From positions 1 through 5,689 of the forward strand of contig CANRHY010000066.1 of the NCBI GenBank assembly GCA_947630515.1: a stretch of DNA of 5,689 nt, read 5' to 3'. Made by a program: the position numbers and the translations under genes. The DNA is from an uncultured Bacilli bacterium. Lineage in GTDB: Bacteria; Bacillota_I; Bacilli_A; RF39; UBA660. The notes under the pieces were generated by a model. It had not been told where the DNA came from and did no database searches. It saw only the letters and a program-made list of their open reading frames with translations. The stretch's first letter is position 1, and each line of letters starts with the position of its first letter. This document shows, in pieces, positions 1 through 5,640 of the stretch.

Positions 1-180
1 ACCTCATTTGTAATCGCGCATAGACTATCTACAATTAAAAATGCAGACTTAATAGTTGTACTAAAAGATGGATACATAATAGAAACAGGAACACACAAGT
101 CTTTACTTAAAAAAGGTGGCTTCTATAAAGAACTTTATTATAGCCAATTTGAGACTACTGAAAAAAATTCACAAGTTTAA
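1..180 (+). CDS. ABC transporter ATP-binding protein, C-terminal end (partial)
   Basis: This is the last 59 codons of a gene entering from the left edge, in frame 1, ending with TAA at 178-180. The peptide opens with the switch region of an ABC ATPase: IAHRLSTI, with the H-loop histidine at residue 7 of the fragment. It continues with the usual ending of exporter-type nucleotide-binding domains, [10 protein letters not shown] (residues 23-32) and then [13 protein letters not shown]. That ending is typical of fused membrane/ATPase half-transporters (MsbA/LmrA/YknU type), which export lipids, peptides or drugs across the cytoplasmic membrane. The Walker A, signature and Walker B motifs and the membrane domain lie outside the window, so the substrate cannot be named. 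The stop overlaps by two bases the stop of the convergent gene on the minus strand. Confidence 0.93.
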   Translation, partial: TSFVIAHRLSTIKNADLIVVLKDGYIIETGTHKSLLKKGGFYKELYYSQFETTEKNSQV

Positions 181-191
181 TGTGAATTTTT
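163..191. terminator. Bidirectional intrinsic terminator between convergent genes
   Basis: Positions 163-173 (AAAAATTCACA) pair perfectly with 181-191 (TGTGAATTTTT), giving an 11-bp stem with a 7-base loop at 174-180. The right side runs into a T-rich tract (187-197) and the left side has an A7 run (161-167), so the hairpin can end transcription from both directions. It includes the stop codons of both the ABC transporter gene and the minus-strand LRR frame. The stem is AT-rich, with only three G-C pairs, so its strength is uncertain, but the position is exactly right. Confidence 0.75.
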
Positions 192-1124
192 CTTTTCTTC
201 ATCTTGTTTTTCTAAAAGACTTATTGGTTCTTGAATTAATTTATAAATTGCTTCACTAAATATAGAATTACATTCTCTTATTAAATATTCAGAATCTTTT
301 AATTTATTTATATCTAATTTTAAAGGCCCTACAGGTATATTATACCATTTATCAATTGAGTAAACATAATTATAATTTTCATATAAATTAATACATTTTA
401 TATCACTACTAGCATAAACTGGAACATTAATCATATTATTTTCATCTCTTTTCCCAAAAACTACTAAATCTTTACATAATTCTAACATCTCATCATAATT
501 AGCATTACAATTAATTTTTTTAGGACCATGATATGTATAAATATAAACCAAATCTCCTAATAGATTAAATAATAGTTCTTTATCATTTAAAATCTCCGAT
601 TTAGAATAGTTATTAAATCCAAAAGTTTGGACATTATTAAACGAATTTTTAGCACTTATTAAATTTGAAGGCAATATTACTTCTGTCATATCTTGAAAAG
701 CATCTTCTACTTGAGTAAGCCCTTCATTTAATATAACACCAGCACTATCTTGAAATAAGTCTCCCTGTATTTTTTCTAAACTATCAGGCATTACAACAAT
801 TTTTCCTTTTGATTCTGCTTTAATTGCATCAATCGTTTGCTTACATTTAGAATCATTAACTGTATATAATTCTTCATAGTAAGAATAAACACTACGAGTA
901 TAAATATTTATATTATTTTCCTGTAGGTCATTAAGTAATTTTAGTTGATTTACATAGTAAGGATAAACGCTAGGATTGAAAGTATTCATACCTCTAAACA
1001 AATAATAGTTTTTATCATCTTTTGTATATTTTTCTAATATGCTATATAAATTAGATAAGTTGTCTTCTATACCTTGTATATTTTTTAACCTACATATTGT
1101 TTCAATTATGCTTATCCCATAAAA
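177..1124 (-). CDS. Leucine-rich-repeat (BspA-like) protein frame, probably the 3' part of a frameshifted gene
   Basis: Function not recognised. The frame is open from 1142 down to the TAA at 177-179. The last 274 codons can be read from a TTG at 1001, but that start looks wrong: the codons before it (about 1002-1124) also read like protein ([18 protein letters not shown]), and the TTG has no Shine-Dalgarno sequence. No ATG or GTG precedes it; the only near-start is an ATT at 1106-1104. Numbering from the TTG, residues 67-130 form about three repeats of 19-20 residues with the pattern V-x-L/M-P-x-x-L-x-x-I/A...F-x-x-x, for example [18 protein letters not shown]. This is the LRR_5/BspA style, usually linked to protein or surface binding. 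Residues 140-260 are a mixed alpha/beta tail, and the C-terminus is charged ([11 protein letters not shown]). There is no signal peptide or membrane segment. The frame lies +1 relative to the upstream coiled-coil gene; skipping one base would fuse them into about 720 aa. The right end given here is the suspected junction, not a start codon. Confidence 0.7.
   Translation of the reverse strand, partial: FYGISIIETICRLKNIQGIEDNLSNLYSILEKYTKDDKNYYLFRGMNTFNPSVYPYYVNQLKLLNDLQENNINIYTRSVYSYYEELYTVNDSKCKQTIDAIKAESKGKIVVMPDSLEKIQGDLFQDSAGVILNEGLTQVEDAFQDMTEVILPSNLISAKNSFNNVQTFGFNNYSKSEILNDKELLFNLLGDLVYIYTYHGPKKINCNANYDEMLELCKDLVVFGKRDENNMINVPVYASSDIKCINLYENYNYVYSIDKWYNIPVGPLKLDINKLKDSEYLIRECNSIFSEAIYKLIQEPISLLEKQDEEKKNSH
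612..803 (-). repeat. BspA-type leucine-rich repeats (protein level, about three units)
   Basis: Three successive units can be aligned by eye: [39 protein letters not shown] and [19 protein letters not shown], followed by a partial fourth ([10 protein letters not shown]). Each has a hydrophobic strand, a Pro or Glu turn, a Leu, and a Phe near the end. This matches the known LRR_5 consensus, in which the unit ends with an aromatic residue. The DNA of the units is not identical, so this is an old protein repeat and not a recent tandem duplication. Confidence 0.65.
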
Positions 1125-2340
1125 ACACAGGGTTACAAAAATTCACATCTTTATATAAATTTGTTGCAACCAAATAGTTTCTAAAGAATGGTATAAGTCC
1201 ATTTTCATAAGTAGTAGAATTAAGAAGATTAAATAAGAACTTATCTTTTAAAACATTCACTAAGTCAAACTCTTTACCATTTCTTATTATTTCTTTAATT
1301 AAAATACTAGCATTTATACTGTCTTCCTTAAATAAAGAATTGATATGTTCATTTTTGCCCATTATTAATTTTTCTATATCTTTACTTACTATATTAGAGT
1401 AACAGTCAAGTTCTATTTGATTAGTATTTTCATTTACAAATGGTTCTATAATTTCTCCATTACTATAACTATATAATCTATATTTTGTAGTATATAAGCC
1501 TTGTAAGTCACTTTCATTAATATCTTTAATTCCATATTCATAAATAATTAAATATGCTTGTTCTATTTTTTCTAATTTTTCTATTAGATCATCTTTATTT
1601 TCTTTACTAACTTTTGTATTAGATATCATTTCAAGTTCACTTTTATAAGAAGAGGCGAGTGTTTTATGTTTATAAATATATTCTTCAATTTTATTTTCCA
1701 TAATGGCTGTGTCTTCTAATGCATCTCCAGTTTCATTATATGTACTTTTAAATATAAACTCATAATCTTTCTTAACTTGTTCTTTCCTACTTAACAAATC
1801 TTCTTTTTCTTGATTCGCGTCATATTGATACATTTTTATATTATTATTAATTTCTTTAATAAGACTAACTTTTTGTCCATCAATTGTAGCTTTATTTAAA
1901 ACTAATATACTAAGTTCACTTTTTAAAGCATCTCTTTTTCTTTTATTAAAAATACTTAAATTATTTAATATTTCTGTAATAGCAATAATTTTAGCATTAT
2001 TAATTCTTTCAAGTTCAAAATAATTTTCTAAATATAATTTACATTTATGAGCATTAATTAAATAGAAAATATCTATGTTTGTTTGATTAGAAATAATATT
2101 AGAAATTAAATTAACATACATGTTTAACTCTTCACTTATATCAGCATGGTCTAAATCCATACTTGTAAGTACATTACCTTTAATAAGAGAAGTATAATTA
2201 TCTTTTTCTTCTTCTATTAACTTTAGCATGTTTGCATCCTTAGCATACATCTCACGAGTAGGGATAGAAACATACTTATTAACCAAATTTACAGTATCAA
2301 CATTTTTTCTATTAAATAAATTCTTAAGAAATTCAAACAT
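1102..2340 (-). CDS. Hypothetical cytoplasmic coiled-coil protein (412 aa)
   Basis: I do not recognise this family. The ATG at 2340 is well supported by AAGGAG at 2349-2354, eight bases upstream, and by a near-consensus promoter behind it. The protein begins with a basic amphipathic stretch (MFEFLKNLFNRK). Residues about 100-195 and 215-270 are rich in Lys, Glu, Leu and Ile, with long helices likely to form coiled coils. The last 140 residues look globular, with mixed helix and strand. No transmembrane segment, signal peptide or nucleotide-binding motif is visible. The frame ends in TGA at 1104-1102, while the +1 frame stays open into the LRR region. The C-terminal end after about residue 405 (FLWDKHN) may therefore be an artefact of a frameshift, and the real product may be a coiled-coil/LRR protein of about 720 aa. 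The opposite orientation to both neighbours marks it as an accessory insert beside a core operon. Confidence 0.8.
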   Translation of the reverse strand: MFEFLKNLFNRKNVDTVNLVNKYVSIPTREMYAKDANMLKLIEEEKDNYTSLIKGNVLTSMDLDHADISEELNMYVNLISNIISNQTNIDIFYLINAHKCKLYLENYFELERINNAKIIAITEILNNLSIFNKRKRDALKSELSILVLNKATIDGQKVSLIKEINNNIKMYQYDANQEKEDLLSRKEQVKKDYEFIFKSTYNETGDALEDTAIMENKIEEYIYKHKTLASSYKSELEMISNTKVSKENKDDLIEKLEKIEQAYLIIYEYGIKDINESDLQGLYTTKYRLYSYSNGEIIEPFVNENTNQIELDCYSNIVSKDIEKLIMGKNEHINSLFKEDSINASILIKEIIRNGKEFDLVNVLKDKFLFNLLNSTTYENGLIPFFRNYLVATNLYKDVNFCNPVFLWDKHN

Positions 2341-2348
2341 AATATCTA

Positions 2349-2354
2349 CTCCTT
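2349..2354 (-). promoter_or_regulatory. Ribosome binding site of the coiled-coil gene
   Basis: On the minus strand this reads AAGGAG, a near-complete Shine-Dalgarno sequence eight bases before the ATG at 2340. It fixes that start. The lack of any comparable site before the following LRR frame is part of the argument that the two frames are one gene. Confidence 0.85.
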
Positions 2355-2363
2355 ACTAACTTA

Positions 2364-2392
2364 ATTATACATAACTAAAACACTATTTACAA
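2364..2392 (-). promoter_or_regulatory. Sigma-A-type promoter for the coiled-coil/LRR locus
   Basis: On the minus strand, TTGTAA (2392-2387) and TATAAT (2369-2364) are separated by exactly 17 bases. That is a perfect -10 and a 4/6 match to TTGACA at the -35. Transcription would begin near 2357, giving a leader of about 17 bases that contains the AAGGAG site. It is divergent from the rpsU promoter, with 54 bases between the two -35 boxes. Confidence 0.8.
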
Positions 2393-2446
2393 GCATACTT
2401 TTTGCCAAAATACTACAAAATTCTAGAAATAACGACAACATAAGGC

Positions 2447-2475
2447 TTGAAAAACTAAACTTATCGTGTTATAAT
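2447..2475 (+). promoter_or_regulatory. Sigma-A-type promoter of the rpsU operon
   Basis: TTGAAA (2447-2452) and TATAAT (2470-2475) are separated by 17 bases, and a TG at 2467-2468 gives an extended -10 element. The -10 is perfect and the -35 is 5/6. Initiation near 2482 would leave a leader of only about 24 bases, consisting mostly of the ribosome binding site. This is what one expects for a strongly expressed ribosomal protein gene without a structured leader. Confidence 0.88.
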
Positions 2476-2490
2476 CACTTGTAGAAACGA

Positions 2491-2498
2491 AGGGAGGG
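2491..2498 (+). promoter_or_regulatory. Ribosome binding site fixing the GTG start of rpsU
   Basis: AGGGAGGG is a strong purine-rich Shine-Dalgarno sequence about seven to eight bases before the GTG at 2506. The nearest ATG (2513-2515) is out of frame and followed at once by TAG, so GTG is the start. Confidence 0.8.
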
Positions 2499-2505
2499 AA
2501 GAGAA

Positions 2506-2709
2506 GTGACTCATGTAGAGGTAAAGAACGGAAACATTGAGAGTGCATTAAAGAGATTTAAACTAAAAGTACAATATAGTGGTATCCCTTCTGAGGTTAA
2601 AAAAAGAAAAGAATATAGTAAACCTGGAGTAGTTAGAAGAGAAGCAAAAAAAGAAGCCATTAAAAATGCAAGACGCGCTAGTAGAAGAAACAATAGAAAC
2701 TATAACTAA
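2506..2709 (+). CDS. rpsU: Small ribosomal subunit protein bS21
   Basis: This is bS21, a small basic protein of the 30S platform near the 3' end of 16S rRNA that helps initiation on mRNAs. The 67-aa product carries the family hallmarks: ALKRFK at residues 14-19, SGIPSEVKKRKEYSKP at 25-40 and V-x-RREAKKEAIK at 43-53, then a very basic Arg/Asn tail. It is about ten residues longer than B. subtilis S21, the extra being mainly that tail. The start is GTG, set by the strong AGGGAGGG site, with a consensus promoter directly upstream. The TAA stop overlaps the ribosome binding site of yqeY, so the two are cotranscribed and probably translationally coupled. The rpsU-yqeY pairing is conserved across Bacillota, which supports the call. 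Confidence 0.96.
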   Translation: MTHVEVKNGNIESALKRFKLKVQYSGIPSEVKKRKEYSKPGVVRREAKKEAIKNARRASRRNNRNYN

Positions 2710-2720
2710 GGAGGTAAAAT

Positions 2721-3170
2721 ATGACACTATATGAACAAATATCTCACGATATGGTAGAAGCAATGAAATCTCATGACAAAGAAACACTAAGTACAATTAG
2801 ACTATTAAAAAGTGCAATTGACTTAGCAAGAATAAATAATAAATTAGATAATATTACTGATGAACTTGTCATAGATGTAGCTTCAAAACAAGTAAAAACT
2901 CACAAAGAATCAATAGTTGAATTTGAGAGTGCTAATAGATTCGATTTAAGTGAAAAATTAAAAAAAGAAATAGAAGTAATATCAAAGTATTTACCAGAAC
3001 AACTTAGTAGTGAAGAACTAGAAAACATAATTAATGAAGTATTTAATGTAGTAAACCCAACAAGTATGAAAGATATGGGTGCTATAATGAAAGAATTAAC
3101 TCCACGCATAAAAGGAAAAGCTGATATGGGTGAAGTAAGTAAAATAATAAAAAGTAAATTAGGTGCGTAA
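2721..3170 (+). CDS. yqeY: GatB/YqeY domain-containing protein YqeY
   Basis: A stand-alone YqeY protein, 149 aa and about the normal length of 147-150. The family resembles the C-terminal tRNA-contacting domain of the GatB subunit of the tRNA-dependent amidotransferase. It is thought to bind tRNA or related RNA, but its role is not settled. Features visible here are STIRLLKSAI (24-33), the conserved KYLPEQLS (89-96) that joins the two helical halves, MKDMGAIMKEL (116-126) and KGKADMGEVSKIIK (131-144); the last matches the usual K-G-R/K-A-D tail motif. The start ATG has AAGGAGG (2708-2714) six bases upstream, overlapping the rpsU stop. The stop codon lies in the loop of an intrinsic terminator, so this is the last gene of the high-level transcript. 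Confidence 0.95.
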   Translation: MTLYEQISHDMVEAMKSHDKETLSTIRLLKSAIDLARINNKLDNITDELVIDVASKQVKTHKESIVEFESANRFDLSEKLKKEIEVISKYLPEQLSSEELENIINEVFNVVNPTSMKDMGAIMKELTPRIKGKADMGEVSKIIKSKLGA

Positions 3171-3185
3171 ATAAGCACCTTTTTT
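3161..3185 (+). terminator. Intrinsic terminator after yqeY
   Basis: AGGTGC (3161-3166) pairs with GCACCT (3175-3180) around an 8-base loop, and the stem runs into six T residues at 3180-3185. The stem contains the last codons of yqeY and the loop its TAA. Because yqfC starts only 26 bases further on with no clear promoter, this hairpin probably acts as a partial terminator. It would cut transcript levels between the ribosomal pair and the downstream genes. Confidence 0.88.
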
Positions 3186-3198
3186 CATATATTTAAAT

Positions 3199-3206
3199 AA
3201 GGTGAT
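3199..3206 (+). promoter_or_regulatory. Ribosome binding site that selects the ATG of yqfC
   Basis: AAGGTGAT matches the distal half of the anti-Shine-Dalgarno complement (GGTGAT) and sits four to five bases before the ATG at 3211. A GTG at 3202 in the same frame lies inside this site, so it cannot be the start. The gene therefore begins at 3211. Confidence 0.7.
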
Positions 3207-3210
3207 AAGT

Positions 3211-3447
3211 ATGTTTACTAACATAAGCACATATTTAAATAAAGAAGACTACCGTATAAGTATAATAAATTCTGGAGTACATATCCTAAACTACACTAAA
3301 GTTTTAGACATAACCTCTCTAGTTTGCCTGATTTATATAAATAACAAAAAAATAAAAATAACTGGAGAAGACTTAATACTATCTAAACTTGATAAAAAAG
3401 AACTACTAATAAAAGGCAAAATAAAAAGGGTAGAAATAGATGAATAA
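3211..3447 (+). CDS. yqfC: YabP/YqfC family sporulation protein
   Basis: A 78-aa member of the YabP/YqfC family. In B. subtilis, yqfC is a mother-cell sporulation gene under sigma-E, next to yqfD. The family is a small all-beta protein made of short strands, and the sequence fits: ISIINSGVHILNYTKVLDIT (residues 16-35), VCLIYINNKKIKITGEDL (38-55) and LLIKGKIKRVEI (65-76). The ITGEDL and I-x-GKI elements near the end are typical. It is somewhat shorter than the B. subtilis protein, with a trimmed N-terminus. The start at ATG 3211 is chosen because the in-frame GTG at 3202 is part of the ribosome site. The end overlaps yqfD by eight bases, so the pair is likely translationally coupled. Sequence similarity is weak by eye; the yqfD neighbour makes the call firm. 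Confidence 0.87.
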   Translation: MFTNISTYLNKEDYRISIINSGVHILNYTKVLDITSLVCLIYINNKKIKITGEDLILSKLDKKELLIKGKIKRVEIDE

Positions 3448-4594
3448 TATAATAAAAATAGAATTAGAAAAAAATGAATACTCTAGACTTTTAAATTACT
3501 TAATAAAAAATACTATCTTTTTTGAAAAACTCACCTTAACTAATAATAAAATAAACTTAAATATTTTTTATAATGACTTAGATACACTAAAACTATATTT
3601 TCCCAATATAAAAATAATTAAGTATTATGGAATAAAGAAAATAACAGAATTTATAAAAAAACACTATATATTACTAATATCATTTTTAATAACATACTTA
3701 ATATTGATAATTTTAAGTAACGTAATATTTAACGTAGAAATAATAACTAATAATAATGAACTAAAAAGAGTAATAAACTTGTACCTAGAAGAAAGTGACA
3801 TAAAAAAATATAAATTCATGAAAACTAAAAAAGAACTTGATAAAATAAAATCCAAAATATTAGAAGAAAACAAAACCTCTTTAGAATGGATAGAGATAGA
3901 AAGAATAGGTACAAAATATAAAGTAGAATTAACTGAAAGAGTAATAAATGATAGTGAAGAATCAAGTACTCCAAGAGATTTAGTTGCAAGTAAAGATGCC
4001 TTAATAAAATATTTAGTAGTAGAAAAAGGAGATAAAGTAAAAGAAGTAAACGAACTTGTAAAAAAAGGAGAAGTAATAATAACAGGTAAAATCATGCATA
4101 ACGAAACAGTAAAAGATTTAGTCCCTGCTAGTGGAAAAGTATATGGAGAAGTTTGGTATACCACCACTACTTCCGTTCCTTTTACTCACACCCATTACCA
4201 AAAAACAGGTAAAATAATTAATCACATATATATGGAAGTATTCGGTAAAAAAATAACTCTCTTAGGTAAATATAAAAGCAACATGACACTTAACGAAAGT
4301 AAAGTAATATTAGATAAACCATATCTATTCTTTACCCTAGTAAAAGAAAAAAAAGAACTATATGAATATGTGACCCACACAGTAACAGAACAAGAAGCTT
4401 ATGAAGAAGCTCTAAAAAGAAGTGAAGAAAGCATAAAAAACAAACTTGATGAAGATGAATATATAATAGATAAAAAAGTTTTGAAAAAAAACGTATATAG
4501 TAGTAAAATAGAATTAGAGGTTTTTTATAAAGTTTATGAAAGTATTGTAGACTATAAAGAAATACCTAAAGAAGAAACAAAAGAGGGTGAATAA
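3440..4594 (+). CDS. yqfD: Sporulation protein YqfD
   Basis: A 384-aa YqfD homologue of near-normal length (B. subtilis about 398 aa). The family is a single-pass membrane protein made in the mother cell and needed for efficient spore formation; its molecular role is unknown. Residues 1-73 form the cytoplasmic N-terminal domain and 75-96 are one hydrophobic helix (YILLISFLITYLILIILS). The rest is extracytoplasmic, including SLEWIEIERIGTKYKVELTE (147-166). The strongest family signature is at 178-216: P-R-D-L-V-A-S-K-D-A, then VVEKGDKVKEVNELVKKGE, a lipoyl/HlyD-like hairpin. GKVYGEVWYTTTTSVPF (232-248) follows, and 315-345 is a Glu/Lys-rich helix. ATG 3440 overlaps the end of yqfC and has AAAGGG nine bases upstream. 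In B. subtilis phoH follows; here a VanZ-like gene does, two bases after the stop. Confidence 0.94.
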   Translation: MNNIIKIELEKNEYSRLLNYLIKNTIFFEKLTLTNNKINLNIFYNDLDTLKLYFPNIKIIKYYGIKKITEFIKKHYILLISFLITYLILIILSNVIFNVEIITNNNELKRVINLYLEESDIKKYKFMKTKKELDKIKSKILEENKTSLEWIEIERIGTKYKVELTERVINDSEESSTPRDLVASKDALIKYLVVEKGDKVKEVNELVKKGEVIITGKIMHNETVKDLVPASGKVYGEVWYTTTTSVPFTHTHYQKTGKIINHIYMEVFGKKITLLGKYKSNMTLNESKVILDKPYLFFTLVKEKKELYEYVTHTVTEQEAYEEALKRSEESIKNKLDEDEYIIDKKVLKKNVYSSKIELEVFYKVYESIVDYKEIPKEETKEGE

Positions 4595-4596
4595 AA

Positions 4597-5205
4597 ATGG
4601 TAAAATCAGCATTCTTTGATTTACTAGAAACAACCTGGCCTACACTAACTATATTTCTAGTAATCATTATTATACTAAGGATATTCTATATCAAAAATTC
4701 AGGAAAAAAATTAATACTACATGAAGAAATATTTCTACTTGTATTTGTCACATACATATTACTACTATTCGAACTTGTTACAAGTAGAGATGTACTTCTT
4801 AGTGGTACTAACTTAGTTCCATTTAGAGAAATACTTCGTTATCCTATAGGAAGTGAAAACTTCTATAGACAAGTAATAGGTAACATAATACTATTTATTC
4901 CATTTGGATTTTTTTCCACATACTACACAAAAATAAACAAAATAAGACACATAAGTCTAATAAGTCTTTTAGTAAGCTTAACTATTGAAGTAGTACAAAA
5001 ATTCATTGGAAGAAGTTTTGATATAGATGACATAATCCTAAACGTAATAGGTGGAATAGCTGGTTTTCTAGTTTTCGTTGCCTTAGATGCAATAAGCAAA
5101 AAACTGCCATCATTTTTTAGGCGTGATAGCTTCTTAAGTTTCTTATCTATTGTAGTATTAGTACTTGTAGTATTATATTTAATAGGAATAATAAAGTTGT
5201 GGTGA
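4597..5205 (+). CDS. VanZ-like family integral membrane protein
   Basis: A 202-aa polytopic protein with the VanZ domain, named for the teicoplanin-resistance accessory protein of enterococcal van clusters. Most chromosomal members are unlinked to glycopeptide resistance and have no known biochemical role. About six hydrophobic helices can be seen at residues 15-33, 43-62, 93-109, 118-134, 143-164 and 179-200. The signature blocks are present: TNLVPFREIL (71-80), QVIGNIILFIPFGFF (92-106), SLTIEVVQKFIGRSFDIDDI (127-146, with the conserved E, Q and R-x-x-D-x-D-D) and NVIGGIAGF (149-157). ATG 4597 has GAGGGTGA (4583-4590) at good spacing and lies two bases after the yqfD stop. The last codon is TGG followed by TGA, showing standard stop use. 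No vanA/B-type genes are nearby, so I would not predict antibiotic resistance. Confidence 0.92.
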   Translation: MVKSAFFDLLETTWPTLTIFLVIIIILRIFYIKNSGKKLILHEEIFLLVFVTYILLLFELVTSRDVLLSGTNLVPFREILRYPIGSENFYRQVIGNIILFIPFGFFSTYYTKINKIRHISLISLLVSLTIEVVQKFIGRSFDIDDIILNVIGGIAGFLVFVALDAISKKLPSFFRRDSFLSFLSIVVLVLVVLYLIGIIKLW

Positions 5206-5208
5206 GTT

Positions 5209-5640
5209 ATGGAGTATAGTGTAAATAATTTAACAAATTTTAATGTAGATGAAGTACTTATTGAAAAGTGTATAAAAGAGACTTGTAAAAAGTTAAAAGT
5301 AAAAAACAAAATAGTAAGTATAGTTTTTATAGATAACAAAGAAATAAAAAAAATAAACAAAACCTATAGGAATATCGACAAAGAAACAGACGTAATAAGT
5401 TTTGCTTTTGATGATGAAGACACCCTAAAAAGTGACATACTAGGTGAAATCTACATAAGTGTAGATAAAATACAAAGCCAAGCAGAAGAGTATGGTCATA
5501 GTATTATGCGTGAAATGGCATTTTTATTAGTACATGGACTATTACACTTACTTGGGTATGATCACATGAAAAAAGAAGATGAAGAAGTAATGTTTAAATT
5601 ACAAGAAGATATATTAGAAAAGATAGGAGTAAAAAGATGA
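5209..5640 (+). CDS. ybeY: Endoribonuclease YbeY (rRNA maturation factor)
   Basis: YbeY is a zinc-dependent single-strand endoribonuclease active in the cytoplasm in 16S rRNA 3'-end maturation and 70S ribosome quality control. The 143-aa protein is slightly shorter than usual (about 155) but complete in its key parts. The metal site H-x3-H-x5-H is at H109, H113 and H119 in VHGLLHLLGYDH. The conserved arginine is R54 in NKTYR, followed by ETDVISFAF (59-67), and LGEIYIS is at 78-84. The ATG lies three bases after the VanZ-like stop. Its ribosome site is weak, a GGTGA at 5201-5205 overlapping that stop, which suggests coupled translation. The gene overlaps cdd in an ATGA. It sits in its usual place upstream of cdd, but without dgkA between them. 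Confidence 0.97.
   Translation: MEYSVNNLTNFNVDEVLIEKCIKETCKKLKVKNKIVSIVFIDNKEIKKINKTYRNIDKETDVISFAFDDEDTLKSDILGEIYISVDKIQSQAEEYGHSIMREMAFLLVHGLLHLLGYDHMKKEDEEVMFKLQEDILEKIGVKR

Noticed and set aside
177..1001. TTG at 1001 as the true start of the LRR protein
   Set aside because: It has no ribosome binding site, and the reading frame upstream of it reads like protein for at least 35 more codons.
988..1010. A YYLFRG motif in the LRR frame, resembling the FRG domain of uncharacterised proteins
   Set aside because: Only the short F-R-G motif and a following proline fit. The next 100 residues turn into leucine-rich repeats, without the rest of the FRG pattern that I can recognise. A profile search (PF08867) would settle it.
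2482..2505. A structured autoregulatory leader for rpsU
   Set aside because: The predicted leader is only about 24 bases and is mostly Shine-Dalgarno sequence, so there is no room for a riboswitch or attenuator.
3167..3194. Possible sigma-E promoter (GTAAATA / CATATATT) before yqfC
   Set aside because: It overlaps the terminator stem, the spacing is short and transcription would start inside the ribosome site. The match is no better than chance in AT-rich DNA.
3202..3210. GTG at 3202 as the yqfC start (81 aa)
   Set aside because: The GTG is itself part of the AAGGTGAT ribosome site that serves the ATG at 3211.
3664..4167. Long minus-strand open frame opposite yqfD, with similar ones opposite rpsU, yqeY and ybeY
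   Set aside because: They are antisense shadows of strongly supported genes. They have no ribosome sites and show runs of Ser, Phe and Leu typical of reversed Lys/Glu-rich coding DNA.
4949..4968. Short tandem ATAAGTCTA-like repeat within the VanZ-like gene
   Set aside because: It is two units of nine bases encoding an Ile-Ser-Leu repeat in a membrane helix, which is expected from low-complexity coding of hydrophobic residues.
4597..5205. Glycopeptide (teicoplanin) resistance from the VanZ-like gene
   Set aside because: There are no vanR/S/H/A/X homologues in view. Chromosomal VanZ-like proteins are widespread and usually unrelated to resistance.
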